Below, piece after piece: positions 45,309 to 54,214 of a stretch of 64,000 nt of DNA (positions are counted from its first letter, which is position 1; the number at the start of each line of letters is the position of its first letter). Position numbers and translations under genes: made by a program. The stretch spans positions 53,784 through 117,783 of the forward strand of contig JBMNPH010000007.1 in assembly GCA_050943495.1 (NCBI GenBank). Direction: 5' to 3'. A model generated the notes under the pieces. That model ran no database searches. It was not told where the DNA came from and saw nothing but the letters and a program-made list of their open reading frames with translations. This DNA is from Merdivicinus sp050943495 (lineage in GTDB: Bacteria; Bacillota; Clostridia; Oscillospirales; Ruminococcaceae).

Positions 45309-46202
45309 TCAAAGTGCAGTTGTATTTTGCGAATCTTTTCGGTTTGCCCGCGCAATCATATCTGCTGCTGCACGGGGCAATCCCAGATAGACAATATTAT
45401 CCAATATGGATTTATAGCGCTGCCAGTTCAGCAGCTCATAGGTAACGCCAAGTTCCGCCACCGTAACATTCAGAACCCCTTTCCCATATTGCCGGATTTC
45501 CGCCAATTTCTCATCAGTAGGTTCCTGTCCGTCCAATCGCAGCAGAAAGGGATTATATCCCTTCGATTTCCGGTCATCTTCGAGGTCATCCAGCGCATCC
45601 ATCAAATAGACCCACCGCCCCATCAGATAACCGAATCGTTCCAGAATTCTTTTCTGCATTTCATCCTCTGCCAGCAATTGCAGCATTTTGCTCATGGCTG
45701 CTGCTGTCGGTTGAGCTGCACGGTCAACGCTTGGGGTTTTCGCTTGTTCCAAAGCAAACTGTTCTTTCATCATCTGCGAAAAAATCTCGTCAACTTCCGC
45801 ATACTGCCGGCACGCCTTTTTCCGGGCTGCGGCCGCGAACGGGAGTATCGGATAATACAAAAGCCGCTTCCAGAAACCCGAATCCTGAAGGTTGTCCCGT
45901 AGTTTATGATAAAACAGGATCATCGCGCAGCTTGCCACAAAGGAAAGATCGGTGCACGGAACTGCACATACCTTCTTTTTCAGAGGATTAGCCATACAGC
46001 GTGCTTTTCCGAACCCGCAGAAATCCTGCCGCAGTCCGACCGCCACCATTGCCAGAAAGGTAAAATCATAACTGAGCGTTAATTTTGCAAAAGGCCCGAA
46101 TGCCTCTCCCAGCTGGCGGCACAAACCGCAATAAAACGCCTGATACGTATCAAATTCCTTGACCTTCAATTCCGGCTTAAAGGGTTTGATATAGCCAAAC
46201 AT
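45309..46202 (-). CDS. DUF5685 family protein
   Basis: This 297-residue protein of unknown function starts MFGYIKPFKPELKVKEFDTYQAFYCGLCRQLG. YCGLCRQLG near residue 29 and later cysteines (FCGFGKARCMANPLKKKVCAV) suggest a metal or redox site. Mid-protein YLMGRWVYLMDALDDLEDDRKSKGYNPF contains an Asp-rich helix reminiscent of terpenoid-synthase-like helical folds, which is only a visual likeness. It is the first gene before the J-domain gene, a pairing that suggests a shared complex. AGGAG precedes the ATG at 11 bases. Confidence 0.78.
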   Translation of the reverse strand: MFGYIKPFKPELKVKEFDTYQAFYCGLCRQLGEAFGPFAKLTLSYDFTFLAMVAVGLRQDFCGFGKARCMANPLKKKVCAVPCTDLSFVASCAMILFYHKLRDNLQDSGFWKRLLYYPILPFAAAARKKACRQYAEVDEIFSQMMKEQFALEQAKTPSVDRAAQPTAAAMSKMLQLLAEDEMQKRILERFGYLMGRWVYLMDALDDLEDDRKSKGYNPFLLRLDGQEPTDEKLAEIRQYGKGVLNVTVAELGVTYELLNWQRYKSILDNIVYLGLPRAAADMIARANRKDSQNTTAL

Positions 46203-46351
46203 ACTGCAAAACGCTCCTCACTTGGTGTACGATAATATTGTATCCCATTTTGAACAGAAAGTCGTGTATAAAATGTAAACTATCCTTCTCTAAAACGAAA
46301 AAAGACAAAAATCTCAGATAAAAAGACAGATTTCGAGGAAATTCTATCTTT

Positions 46352-47344
46352 TTAGAGCGAAATCGCATCAATTTTCTCAAGTTCCTCTTGGGTAAACGGT
46401 GCAGCGGATATTGATGCGACATTTTCCCGTATCTGTTCGGGCCGAGAAGCGCCGATAATCGTGCTGGTCACAACGCCGTCCCGCATGACCCAATTCAGTG
46501 CCATCTGTGCAAGTGTCTGTCCCCGCTGTGCTGCAATTTCATTTAATGCGCGAATTTTCTCAAGCCTTTCCGGAGTCAGCGAAGATTCCTTCAAAAAGCG
46601 TCCGTCAGTGCGAATGCGGCTGTCCTCCGGAATCCCATGCAGATAACGATCTGACAGCATTCCCTGTTCCAGCGAACTGAAGGTTACAATGCCTTTTCCA
46701 AGGCGGCGCGCCGTTTCTTTCAGGCCATTCCGTTCAATTGTCCGATCAAAAATGGAATACCGGTTCTGATTGATGATAAACGGGCAATTCAAATCCTTCA
46801 AAATAGCAGTTGCACGCGCAAGAGTCGGGCCATCATAGTTGGAAAGACCTACATAAAGTGCCTTACCGCTCTTTACCGCGGTATCCAATGCACCCATTGT
46901 CTCCTCGAGAGGAGTATTGGGGTCCATCCGATGATGATAGAAAATATCCACATACGGCAGACCCATCCGTTTCAAACTTTGATCCAGACTTGCCAGCAAA
47001 TATTTCCGGCTTCCCCAATCTCCATACGGGCCCGGCCACATCGAATATCCTGCCTTTGTGCTGATAATCAGCTCATCACGATACGCGCCCATTTCTTCCC
47101 GGAGAATGCGCCCCAGATTTTCCTCAGCAGCGCCGGGATCCGGGCCGTAATTATTGGCCAGATCAAAATGCGTGATTCCGCTGTCAAATGCAGTAAAGCA
47201 CATTGCTTTCATGGTCTCATAGTTCCCGGTTGTCCCGAAATTATGCCAAAATCCCAGAGAAACAGCCGGCAGACGCAATCCGCTATCTCCGCAGCGGCGG
47301 TAAATATCTCGTTCATAACGGGCAGAAGAGGCTTGATAACTCAT
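46352..47344 (-). CDS. Aldo/keto reductase (YghZ-like)
   Basis: This 330-residue NADPH-dependent oxidoreductase has a TIM barrel with the catalytic set DLANNYG (Asp and Tyr), STKAGY (Lys) and DIFYHHRMD (His). IIGASRPEQIRENV is the cofactor phosphate-binding part. FDLANNYGPDPGAAEENLGRIL and GMLSDRYLHGIP match the YghZ/L-glyceraldehyde-3-phosphate reductase group. The start at 47344 has AAAGGAG 8-9 bases upstream and avoids the terminator that covers longer versions. Real substrates are unknown. Confidence 0.92.
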   Translation of the reverse strand: MSYQASSARYERDIYRRCGDSGLRLPAVSLGFWHNFGTTGNYETMKAMCFTAFDSGITHFDLANNYGPDPGAAEENLGRILREEMGAYRDELIISTKAGYSMWPGPYGDWGSRKYLLASLDQSLKRMGLPYVDIFYHHRMDPNTPLEETMGALDTAVKSGKALYVGLSNYDGPTLARATAILKDLNCPFIINQNRYSIFDRTIERNGLKETARRLGKGIVTFSSLEQGMLSDRYLHGIPEDSRIRTDGRFLKESSLTPERLEKIRALNEIAAQRGQTLAQMALNWVMRDGVVTSTIIGASRPEQIRENVASISAAPFTQEELEKIDAISL

Positions 47345-47367
47345 CGAAATTACTCCTTTCTTTACCA

Positions 47368-47400
47368 AAAACGGCATGGCCAATCCGACCATGCCGTTTT
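47368..47400 (-). terminator. Terminator of the PEP carboxykinase gene
   Basis: AAAACGGCATGG (47368-47379) pairs perfectly with CCATGCCGTTTT (47389-47400). It separates pckG from the reductase gene. Confidence 0.88.
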
Positions 47401-47419
47401 ATTATAAGGGGAAAAATCT

Positions 47420-49210
47420 TTATGCAAGTCTTGCTTTCAGAGCATCCAGCTGTTTGCGCATTTCTGCGGGCAGCTTGTTGCCGAATTTTGCATAGAATGC
47501 TTCGATACCAGTGCCTTCACGGTCGATATCTTCCAGCCAGGAAGCTTTATCAACGCTCAGCAAGTCTTTAATGGTATCCACAGTGATATCCAGACCTTCG
47601 ATATTGATATCTTCAGGTTTGGGCTCATAACCGATCGGAGTTTCCACAGCGTCTGCTTTGCCTTCGCAGCGAGCGAGGATCCACATCAGGACGCGGAGGT
47701 TATCGCCGAAGCCCGGCCAGATGAAGTGGCCTTCATCGTCGGTACGGAACCAGTTAACATGGAAGATCTTCGGTGCTTTGTCGCCGAGTTTCTCGCCCAT
47801 GTCGAGCCAGTGCTGCCAGTAGTCACCCATGTTGTAGCCGCAGAAGGGCAGCATTGCCATCGGGTCACGACGAACAACACCAACTGCACCAGCAGCAGCA
47901 GCGGTGGTTTCGGAAGCCATGATAGAGCCTACGAAAGTACCATGTTTCCAGTCAAAGGACTGGTAGACCAGCGGAGCAGTTTTTGCACGGCGTCCGCCGA
48001 AGATGATTGCAGAGATCGGAACGCCCTGAGGATTGTCAAATTCGGGGCTGACACAGGGGCAGTTCTTTGCAGGAGCGGTGAAACGAGAGTTAGGATGAGC
48101 CAGTTTATTGCCAGCAGCAATATACTCCGGTCCATTTACCTTTGCGCCTTTCCACTCGGTAGCATCCACAGGAGGATTCTTGTCCAGGCTCTCCCACCAA
48201 ACAGTATTATCTGCATTATTCAATGCAACGTTGGTGAAAATGGTGCCTTTTTCAGTGGTATGCAGTGCATTGGGGTTCGACTTAATATTGGTTCCGGGTG
48301 CAACACCGAAGAAGCCGTTTTCGGGGTTGATTGCCCAGAGACGGCCATCATCGCCCTGGCGCAGCCAAGCGATATCGTCACCAACGGTCCAAACTTTGTA
48401 GCCCTGTTTTGCATAAACTTCGGGCGGGATCATCATAGCGAGGTTGGTCTTACCGCAAGCAGAGGGGAATGCTGCGCAGACATATTTGGTCTCGCCCTGA
48501 GGATTCTCGATACCCAGGATGAGCATATGCTCAGCCATCCAGCCTTCATTCTTGCCCTGATAGGAAGCAATACGCAGTGCGAAGCACTTCTTACCGAGCA
48601 GTACGTTTCCGCCGTAGCCGGAGTTGATGGAGCAGATGGAGTTCTCTTCCGGGAAGTGAACGATGTAACGTTTCTTATCGTCCAGATCTGCTTTTGCATG
48701 GAGGCCGCGAACGAAGTCGTTGGACTCATCGCCCAGCTGCTCGAAAGCACGTTTGCCGACACGGGTCATGATGTCCATATTCAGGACAACATAAATGGAG
48801 TCGGTAACTTCCACGCCAACTTTGGACATCTTGGAACCGATGGGACCCATGGAGTAAGGAATGACATACATGGTCTTGCCTTCCATGACACCATAGTACA
48901 TGGGAGTCAGAATGCCGTGCATTTCCTGGGGTGCTTTCCAGTTATTGGTTGGGCCTGCATCTTCCTGTTTTGTAGAGCAGATGAAGGTTCTGTCCTCAAC
49001 ACGGGCAACGTCGTTGACCGCGGTTCTGTGATACATACAGCCGGGCAGCTTCTCCTGATTAAGCCACATCATTTCGCCGGTAGAAACGGCTTCCTCGCGC
49101 AGAGCCTGAAGCTGCTCGTCGGAGCCATCAATCCAGACCACTTTAGCGGGTTTGCAGAGGGCGACCATTTCGTCGACCCAAGCCAGAACATTTTTGTTAT
49201 TCGTAAGCAT
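47420..49210 (-). CDS. pckG: Phosphoenolpyruvate carboxykinase (GTP)
   Basis: This 596-residue cytoplasmic enzyme interconverts oxaloacetate + GTP and PEP + CO2 + GDP. It is of the GTP class by length and motifs: FPSACGKTNLAMM is the kinase-1a P-loop with the hyper-reactive Cys. WTVGDDIAWLR (metal), NPENGFFGVAPGTN, and FGGRRAKTAPLVYQSFDWKHG (kinase-2 and substrate Arg) follow. In anaerobic fermenters it often runs in the carboxylating direction toward succinate or anapleurosis. The start at 49210 follows AAAGGGGA. Promoter at 49275-49303. Confidence 0.95.
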   Translation of the reverse strand: MLTNNKNVLAWVDEMVALCKPAKVVWIDGSDEQLQALREEAVSTGEMMWLNQEKLPGCMYHRTAVNDVARVEDRTFICSTKQEDAGPTNNWKAPQEMHGILTPMYYGVMEGKTMYVIPYSMGPIGSKMSKVGVEVTDSIYVVLNMDIMTRVGKRAFEQLGDESNDFVRGLHAKADLDDKKRYIVHFPEENSICSINSGYGGNVLLGKKCFALRIASYQGKNEGWMAEHMLILGIENPQGETKYVCAAFPSACGKTNLAMMIPPEVYAKQGYKVWTVGDDIAWLRQGDDGRLWAINPENGFFGVAPGTNIKSNPNALHTTEKGTIFTNVALNNADNTVWWESLDKNPPVDATEWKGAKVNGPEYIAAGNKLAHPNSRFTAPAKNCPCVSPEFDNPQGVPISAIIFGGRRAKTAPLVYQSFDWKHGTFVGSIMASETTAAAAGAVGVVRRDPMAMLPFCGYNMGDYWQHWLDMGEKLGDKAPKIFHVNWFRTDDEGHFIWPGFGDNLRVLMWILARCEGKADAVETPIGYEPKPEDINIEGLDITVDTIKDLLSVDKASWLEDIDREGTGIEAFYAKFGNKLPAEMRKQLDALKARLA

Positions 49211-49274
49211 TTGTTCTTTCCCCTTTCGTTTTTTTGAAAATCGAGAAATTGTTTCGCAATTTTCTCCATTTACC

Positions 49275-49303
49275 ATAATACGGCTTTTGCTGCAAAAAAT
49301 CAA
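49275..49303 (-). promoter_or_regulatory. Promoter of pckG
   Basis: Minus-strand TTGATT (49298-49303), a 17-base spacer and TATTAT (49275-49280). The ~65-base leader includes the RBS. Confidence 0.72.
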
Positions 49304-49453
49304 TAGGTAATTTGTGAACTTTTTGTCAGAATTAAAAATTTGTGAAATTTCCCAAACCTTTTTCCTGCAAATTCATTAACAAATCCGCATGATTTTCATT
49401 TGATTTTATTATACTTTGCATAAAAAATTGTATTATCTGGCAAAACGCATCAC

Positions 49454-50335
49454 CTATTTTTCAGAACTTTCCGCCGATTCTTCGGGATATTCAATCGTAA
49501 CACTGGTAATCACAACCGGTTCTTCCGGAATTCCGCTCTGAGCATCGGACTTTTTCACCCTGGCAATCTGATCGACCACGTCCATCCCCTCGATTACCTG
49601 TCCGAACACCGTATGCATTTTATCCAAATGCGGAGTTCCGCCAACCTGCTGATAATAAGCCTTGACTTCCTCCGGAAAGTCTGTCTCGCCTTTATTGGAT
49701 CGTTCATATTGTGCTTTCAGAATTTCCTTAATCTGTTTGAGATCATCTTCGGAGTACATCGTCTTATAATATTCAAGATCTTCCTCTACTTTTGCGGAAG
49801 TAGATTTCTTATTCTGTTGCTCAATACTTTCAAAATAACTTTCATCGTAACTGCTGCCGTCTCCCTGCTGCACAATGAAGAACTGGCTGCCATTGGTATC
49901 TTTCCCGGAATTTGCCATAGACAGTGCGCCATTGAAATGGCGTAGATTGCTATTCAATTCATCCTCAAATGGTTCGCCCCAGATGCTTTCGCCGCCAGTT
50001 CCGTCCCCATTGGGATCGCCGCCCTGGATCATAAAATCGTCGATAATCCGATGAAAGGTCAGCCCATCATAATAACCTTTTTCGGCCAGTCCGATAAAGT
50101 TTTCAACTGTTTTGGGAGCATCTTCCTCAAACAGCACCGCCCGGATTGTTCCAAATCCTTCGACCTCAATCACTGCTACCGGAAGGGAAGGATCCACCTC
50201 TGCAGCTGAATAGGTTCCATCTTCATTTTGCACAAACTGACGATACGGCTTTGTTTCCTCGCCACAACTGGACAGAATTCCTGCTGTTATTACCACTGTC
50301 GAAAGCAATGCAAGCATTTTATTTCTCAATTTCAT
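49454..50335 (-). CDS. Cyclophilin-type peptidyl-prolyl isomerase, lipoprotein
   Basis: This 293-residue lipoprotein has signal sequence MKLRNKMLALLSTVVITAGI and lipobox LSSC, anchoring it outside the membrane. The cyclophilin domain is complete: LTFHRIIDDFMIQGGDPNGDGTGG with the catalytic Arg, ALSMANSGKDTNGSQFFIV, and HLDKMHTVFGQVIEGMDVV. A charged insert of about 60 residues (SYFESIEQQNKKSTSAKVEEDLEYYKT) splits the fold and may carry a partner-binding role. It should help fold secreted proteins. The start at 50335 follows AAAAGGAGA. It is last of three cyclophilin-like genes. Confidence 0.93.
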   Translation of the reverse strand: MKLRNKMLALLSTVVITAGILSSCGEETKPYRQFVQNEDGTYSAAEVDPSLPVAVIEVEGFGTIRAVLFEEDAPKTVENFIGLAEKGYYDGLTFHRIIDDFMIQGGDPNGDGTGGESIWGEPFEDELNSNLRHFNGALSMANSGKDTNGSQFFIVQQGDGSSYDESYFESIEQQNKKSTSAKVEEDLEYYKTMYSEDDLKQIKEILKAQYERSNKGETDFPEEVKAYYQQVGGTPHLDKMHTVFGQVIEGMDVVDQIARVKKSDAQSGIPEEPVVITSVTIEYPEESAESSEK

Positions 50336-50390
50336 AAAACTCTCCTTTTCACAAAAAAACGGGGAAGGCGCACCTTCCCCGGAATCGGGT

Positions 50391-50999
50391 TTACTCTGCA
50401 ACTTTCACGGTAATGCCGGTAATGGAAATTTCATTATAGGGACGGGATCCGCGATCCACTTTGACTGCCGCAATTTGATCCACTACATCCATTCCATCTA
50501 TGACTTGGCCAAAAACCGTATGGGCGCCATCCAGCCAAGGCGTGCCGCCGTGTTCCATATAAGCAGAAACTGCTTCTGCTGTAAAGTCTTTTCCTTGGCG
50601 CTTCAGCATCGGGAACATCCGCTCATCCATGGTTTCAGGGCCTGCCTGCACTATAAAGAACTGGCTTCCATTGGTACCAGGGCCTGCATTCGCCATCGAA
50701 AGCGCACCGCGGAAATTACGAGCAGCATCCGTAAATTCATCACCAAATGGTTTCCCCCAGATGCTTTCGCCGCCCATACCGGTACCAGTCGGATCACCGC
50801 CCTGAATCATGAAATCCCGAATCACGCGGTGAAAAATAATGCCGTTATAATAGCCATTCTTCGCATGGGTGATAAAATTCTCCACTGCTTTCGGTGCCGC
50901 TTCCGGCAGCATCTTTACGGTAATATCTCCCATATTTGTTGAAATAATCGCCAGGGTATCCCCTGCTTTCACTGACTCAAAATTCAGAAAATTCTGCAT
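50391..50999 (-). CDS. Cyclophilin-type peptidyl-prolyl isomerase, cytoplasmic
   Basis: This 202-residue protein lacks a signal peptide. IIFHRVIRDFMIQGGDPTGTGMGG with the catalytic Arg, ALSMANAGPGTNGSQFFIV and WLDGAHTVFGQVIDGMDVV are canonical. It catalyses cis-trans isomerisation of X-Pro bonds in the cytoplasm. The start at 50999 (MQNFL) has AAAGGA 9 bases upstream. It lies 20 bases downstream of the degenerate cyclophilin lipoprotein and 55 bases upstream of the complete lipoprotein form. Confidence 0.95.
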   Translation of the reverse strand: MQNFLNFESVKAGDTLAIISTNMGDITVKMLPEAAPKAVENFITHAKNGYYNGIIFHRVIRDFMIQGGDPTGTGMGGESIWGKPFGDEFTDAARNFRGALSMANAGPGTNGSQFFIVQAGPETMDERMFPMLKRQGKDFTAEAVSAYMEHGGTPWLDGAHTVFGQVIDGMDVVDQIAAVKVDRGSRPYNEISITGITVKVAE

Positions 51000-51019
51000 T
51001 TTATCGGATCCTTTCATTC

Positions 51020-51913
51020 TTATTCCGCAGCGGAAGTTTCTCCCATCATTGCCGCATCCTGTTCCTGCTGTTCCTGTGTGCTGCGGTAAATTAGGTCTTT
51101 TAATTCCTCTTCAGTTGGAGTATTATCCAGCTCATCAAAATCTGCCGCATGGAAAGTAGAGAGTGTAACCGAATTGATGACAACGTCTTCCAGTGGACGA
51201 TTGTTGTTCAGCTGTTCATTGGTTGCCGAAACCTCTGATTGGGTGAGATCCACCGATTCGTAGGTCAAATCCAAATCCAGAATAGCTTCGACTACCTCCA
51301 TTCCATCAATAACTTTGCCAAAAACACTATGTGTCTGACCAAATTGAGGTACACCGCCGTATTCCTTGAAACAGTTCTTCATCATAGCTGGGAAATTGTA
51401 CTGATCCATTTCCTGTGCAATTTCGTCGCTGATTTCCGACTTTCCAAGTATAAAGAAACGGGAGTCACAATAATTTCCCCGGTTCCACAGAACACCTGCC
51501 TCATAACAGATCATCGAAACCGATCCGGTAAATGGCCACAGATTATCGGAATAGGTCGCTTTAATCGGCTTTCCGGTACTGGAACCTCCACCGTTTCCAT
51601 CCGGTGTACTGCTGCCGGCTGCCACAATTCCAACGCTTGGTTCAACGTGGAAAATCACCTGATTATTAAAGAATCCCTCTTCCACCAACTTCTTAAAATT
51701 GTCCACCAGTTCCGGAACTTCGTCTGTGTACAGCAGAATGGTTATTTCACCCATTGAAGTGTCTACGATTGCAATATCCTGGCCTTCCTCGGGCTGTTCG
51801 AACTGAATGTAGTCAATTGTCGAAGGATCGATTGTGTTACCGCACCCGGACAACAGACTGGCTGTCATCGCGCAGGCCGCAAGCAGAGCAGCCGCCTTTT
51901 TCAAAAACTTCAT
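51020..51913 (-). CDS. Cyclophilin-fold lipoprotein with degenerate active site
   Basis: This 297-residue lipoprotein (lipobox LLSGC, Cys24) has a cyclophilin-like domain. The start (IAIVDTSMGEITILLYTDEVPELVDNFKKLV) and the C-terminal FGQTHSVFGKVIDGMEVVEAI are well kept. The catalytic block is lost: FHRxIxxFMxQGGD is replaced by IFHVEPSVGIVAAGSS, removing the key Arg. SMANxxxxNGSQFFI reads SMICYEAGVLWNRGNYCDSRFFIL. It probably binds peptide or a partner without isomerase activity. It is the first gene of the trio, with its own promoter. Confidence 0.85.
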   Translation of the reverse strand: MKFLKKAAALLAACAMTASLLSGCGNTIDPSTIDYIQFEQPEEGQDIAIVDTSMGEITILLYTDEVPELVDNFKKLVEEGFFNNQVIFHVEPSVGIVAAGSSTPDGNGGGSSTGKPIKATYSDNLWPFTGSVSMICYEAGVLWNRGNYCDSRFFILGKSEISDEIAQEMDQYNFPAMMKNCFKEYGGVPQFGQTHSVFGKVIDGMEVVEAILDLDLTYESVDLTQSEVSATNEQLNNNRPLEDVVINSVTLSTFHAADFDELDNTPTEEELKDLIYRSTQEQQEQDAAMMGETSAAE

Positions 51914-51963
51914 TTTCTAATCAAACCTTTCTCCTCCTCCGAATTGGAGGATATTCAATCCTT

Positions 51964-51992
51964 ATTATAGCGGACTATTCTGTTGTTTTCAA
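51964..51992 (-). promoter_or_regulatory. Promoter of the cyclophilin gene trio
   Basis: Minus-strand TTGAAA (51987-51992), a 17-base spacer and TATAAT (51964-51969). Between it and the first gene, ATCCTCC/GGAGGA can fold near 51934-51952, next to the ribosome binding region. Confidence 0.82.
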
Positions 51993-51998
51993 GCAAAA

Positions 51999-52874
51999 TC
52001 AGGAAAATTTACAATCTGATTTCTCTTCTGATTGCAAAAATTGCCGAACCTTTTCTTCTTCGTGACGATCCAATCGAAAACCGAGTTTTTCTGCCACTTT
52101 GCCAGACACTAAAGCAAAAAGATCATACAAAACAAAAAGAGATTTTCTGATCTGCTCAAGTGTTCCGCCTGCATAACCTTCGAGAAATTGTCGGTACTGA
52201 TCCGCAGGCAGAAAATCTTCCAGATACTTGCCGCATTTTCCGATATTAACCGGCTTCCCCTGTTCCAGAGTAATCTCCCAGCCAAGCATCCGGACAACCT
52301 GTTCCCGCACAACGCCAAGCATTTCCTGTGCATATGGGATTTCCTTCCGCCAGATTCCCTTCGCCACATACGGGGCAACCCAGCGCACCTCATTGACACA
52401 GCATCGGAATTCCAATTCCGTAGGCAGCTTGACGCGGTAATCTTCATCGGTGGAAGGCGGCACATTCGGCAGGATTCCGTCCTTATCCAACAGAAGTCGG
52501 CACATTTTATCTGAAAGGATTTTTTCCGCCGCACTCTCCAGCGGAACCAAGCTCAAATCAATCCGATTTCCGTCGGCAAACTGCATCATCGCAATAAACC
52601 AATCTTCAAAATTCAGATTTCCATCCGCATCATATTGATCTAGCTGTTCTCGGCTGCTTTGCATAATGACCCGCTCACCAAAAATATCCAGCCAACTATC
52701 ATCCGCCAGAAAGGATCCCATCTCTGTTACCGCAAATACAATGTCAAAATCCTGCCATTGATCTCGCTTGGCATTGGGATTGGCGCGGGAACCGTTCATC
52801 CAGACTGCCCGTACCCGCTTATCTTTCCGTGCAAATCCGAGAATCAGTTCCATCATCTCTGCTTCGGTTCTCAT
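51999..52874 (-). CDS. ANT(6)-like aminoglycoside 6-adenylyltransferase family protein
   Basis: This 291-residue protein belongs to the streptomycin adenylyltransferase family. WMNGSRANPNAKRDQWQDFDIVFAV carries the GSR and DxD metal-binding motif, and WLDIFGERVIMQ and NRIDLSLVPLE follow as in AadE-type enzymes. ANT(6) transfers AMP from ATP to the 6-hydroxyl of streptomycin. The gene sits between housekeeping genes with no mobile sequence nearby, so it may be an intrinsic homolog rather than acquired resistance. The start is taken at ATG 52874 (MRTEAEM, the family's usual start); GTG 52880, 6 bases after AGAGG, is an alternative. Confidence 0.87.
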   Translation of the reverse strand: MRTEAEMMELILGFARKDKRVRAVWMNGSRANPNAKRDQWQDFDIVFAVTEMGSFLADDSWLDIFGERVIMQSSREQLDQYDADGNLNFEDWFIAMMQFADGNRIDLSLVPLESAAEKILSDKMCRLLLDKDGILPNVPPSTDEDYRVKLPTELEFRCCVNEVRWVAPYVAKGIWRKEIPYAQEMLGVVREQVVRMLGWEITLEQGKPVNIGKCGKYLEDFLPADQYRQFLEGYAGGTLEQIRKSLFVLYDLFALVSGKVAEKLGFRLDRHEEEKVRQFLQSEEKSDCKFS

Positions 52875-52910
52875 TTTCACAGCCATCCTCTTTTCTGATC
52901 CGCCAGAACC

Positions 52911-54029
52911 TTATTTGCCGAGTTCCCCATGTGCCAGCGCTTTCAGATATGCATTGATAAATCCATCAAGGTCTCCATCCATTACTGCATTGACATTACC
53001 CATTTCATATCCGGTTCGGTGATCCTTGACCAGGGTATACGGCATGAAAACATAGGAACGAATCTGGGCGCCCCAAGCAATCTCCTTCTGGTCACCGCGG
53101 ATATCCTCGATCTTTTCCAGATGTTCGCGTTCCTTGATCTGAATCAGCTTCGATTTCAGCATACGCATCGCGACATCCTTGTTCTGGTACTGGCTGCGTT
53201 CTACCTGACAGGAAACCACAATTCCGGTCGGAAGGTGGGTAATCCGGACCGCGGAGTCTGTTTTATTAACCTTCTGTCCGCCTGCACCGCTCGAACGATA
53301 GGTATCCACCTGAATATCTTCCGGACGAATTTCCACCTCGATTGTATCATCAATTTCCGGCATAACTTCCAACGAAGCAAAGGAAGTATGACGCCGTCCG
53401 GATGCATCAAAGGGGGATACCCGAACCAGACGATGCACTCCCGCCTCGGATTTCAGATAGCCGTAGGCATTGAACCCTTCGATCATAATAGACGCACTTT
53501 TGATGCCGGCTTCCTCGCCCTCCAGGTAGTCCAGCACAGATACCTTGAATTCGTGCCGCTCACCCCAGCGCATATACATCCGGTACAGCATTTCCACCCA
53601 GTCCTGCGCCTCAGTTCCGCCCGCACCTGCATGGAAGGTCAGAATCGCATTCTTGGAATCATACTCTCCGGAAAGAAGGGTTGCCAATCGCTGTTCTTCA
53701 ATTTTGGTATTCAATTCCTGCAGCATTTTCTCAATGTCGGGGAGCATGGATTCATCATCATCCTCTTCCGCCATTTCCAGCATGGTCTGAGTATCTTCAT
53801 ACAAGGAAACAAGCTGCTGATATCCGCTCAAAGTTGCTTTCAGGGTTCCGGTTTTCTTCAGCACCTTCTGAGAATTTTCCATATCGTTCCAGAAATTGGG
53901 ATCGGCAGCTTGTTCTTCCAGTTCGGCAATCTCTTTTTTTACCGATTCGATCCCAAGCGCAGATGCCAGATCCTTTAAATCCGGTTCGATGGCTCGAAGC
54001 GCCTGTTTCTGTTCTTCAATCTGAAGCAT
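52911..54029 (-). CDS. prfB: Peptide chain release factor 2
   Basis: This 372-residue RF2 terminates translation at UGA and UAA. LVRVSPFDASGRRHTSF includes the SPF stop-codon recognition tripeptide. YRSSGAGGQKVNKTDSAVRITH has the GGQ that reaches the peptidyl-transferase centre. The length is full and the N-terminal coiled domain is present in one frame. The usual CTT-TGA programmed frameshift near codon 25 is absent: the region DLASALGIESVKKE reads straight through. The start at 54029 follows GGAGGG at 6 bases. Confidence 0.96.
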   Translation of the reverse strand: MLQIEEQKQALRAIEPDLKDLASALGIESVKKEIAELEEQAADPNFWNDMENSQKVLKKTGTLKATLSGYQQLVSLYEDTQTMLEMAEEDDDESMLPDIEKMLQELNTKIEEQRLATLLSGEYDSKNAILTFHAGAGGTEAQDWVEMLYRMYMRWGERHEFKVSVLDYLEGEEAGIKSASIMIEGFNAYGYLKSEAGVHRLVRVSPFDASGRRHTSFASLEVMPEIDDTIEVEIRPEDIQVDTYRSSGAGGQKVNKTDSAVRITHLPTGIVVSCQVERSQYQNKDVAMRMLKSKLIQIKEREHLEKIEDIRGDQKEIAWGAQIRSYVFMPYTLVKDHRTGYEMGNVNAVMDGDLDGFINAYLKALAHGELGK

Positions 54030-54076
54030 AATGTCCCTCCGTCTATTGGAAATCAATTTTTATCTTGTACCTCTCT

Positions 54077-54105
54077 ATTATAATGTAGTTTTAGAATTCT
54101 GTAAA
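54077..54105 (-). promoter_or_regulatory. Promoter of prfB
   Basis: Minus-strand TTTACA (54100-54105), a 17-base spacer and TATAAT (54077-54082). It is arranged back to back with the promoter of the RING-like gene. Confidence 0.82.
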
Positions 54106-54112
54106 GATTTGT

Positions 54113-54141
54113 TTGATAAATTTTGATACTTATGCTATAAT
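54113..54141 (+). promoter_or_regulatory. Promoter of the RING/zinc-ribbon membrane protein gene
   Basis: TTGATA (54113-54118), a 17-base spacer and TATAAT (54136-54141). The leader can fold: CCCGTT (54165-54170) with AACGGG (54176-54181), or CGGG/CCCG at 54178-54189. Confidence 0.8.
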
Positions 54142-54214
54142 ATTGAATGTATAGCCATAGAAACCCCGTTTTCATAACGGGACATCCCGTACCATCACTT
54201 GAGCGGAGGTCATT

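Noticed and set aside
47726..49237. 503-codon plus-strand open frame opposite pckG
   Set aside because: It is the antisense shadow of a highly conserved gene with strong codon bias; no ribosome site or recognisable domain.
52929..53978. 349-codon plus-strand open frame opposite prfB
   Set aside because: Antisense to a universally conserved gene; His/Ile/Phe-rich translation without known motifs.
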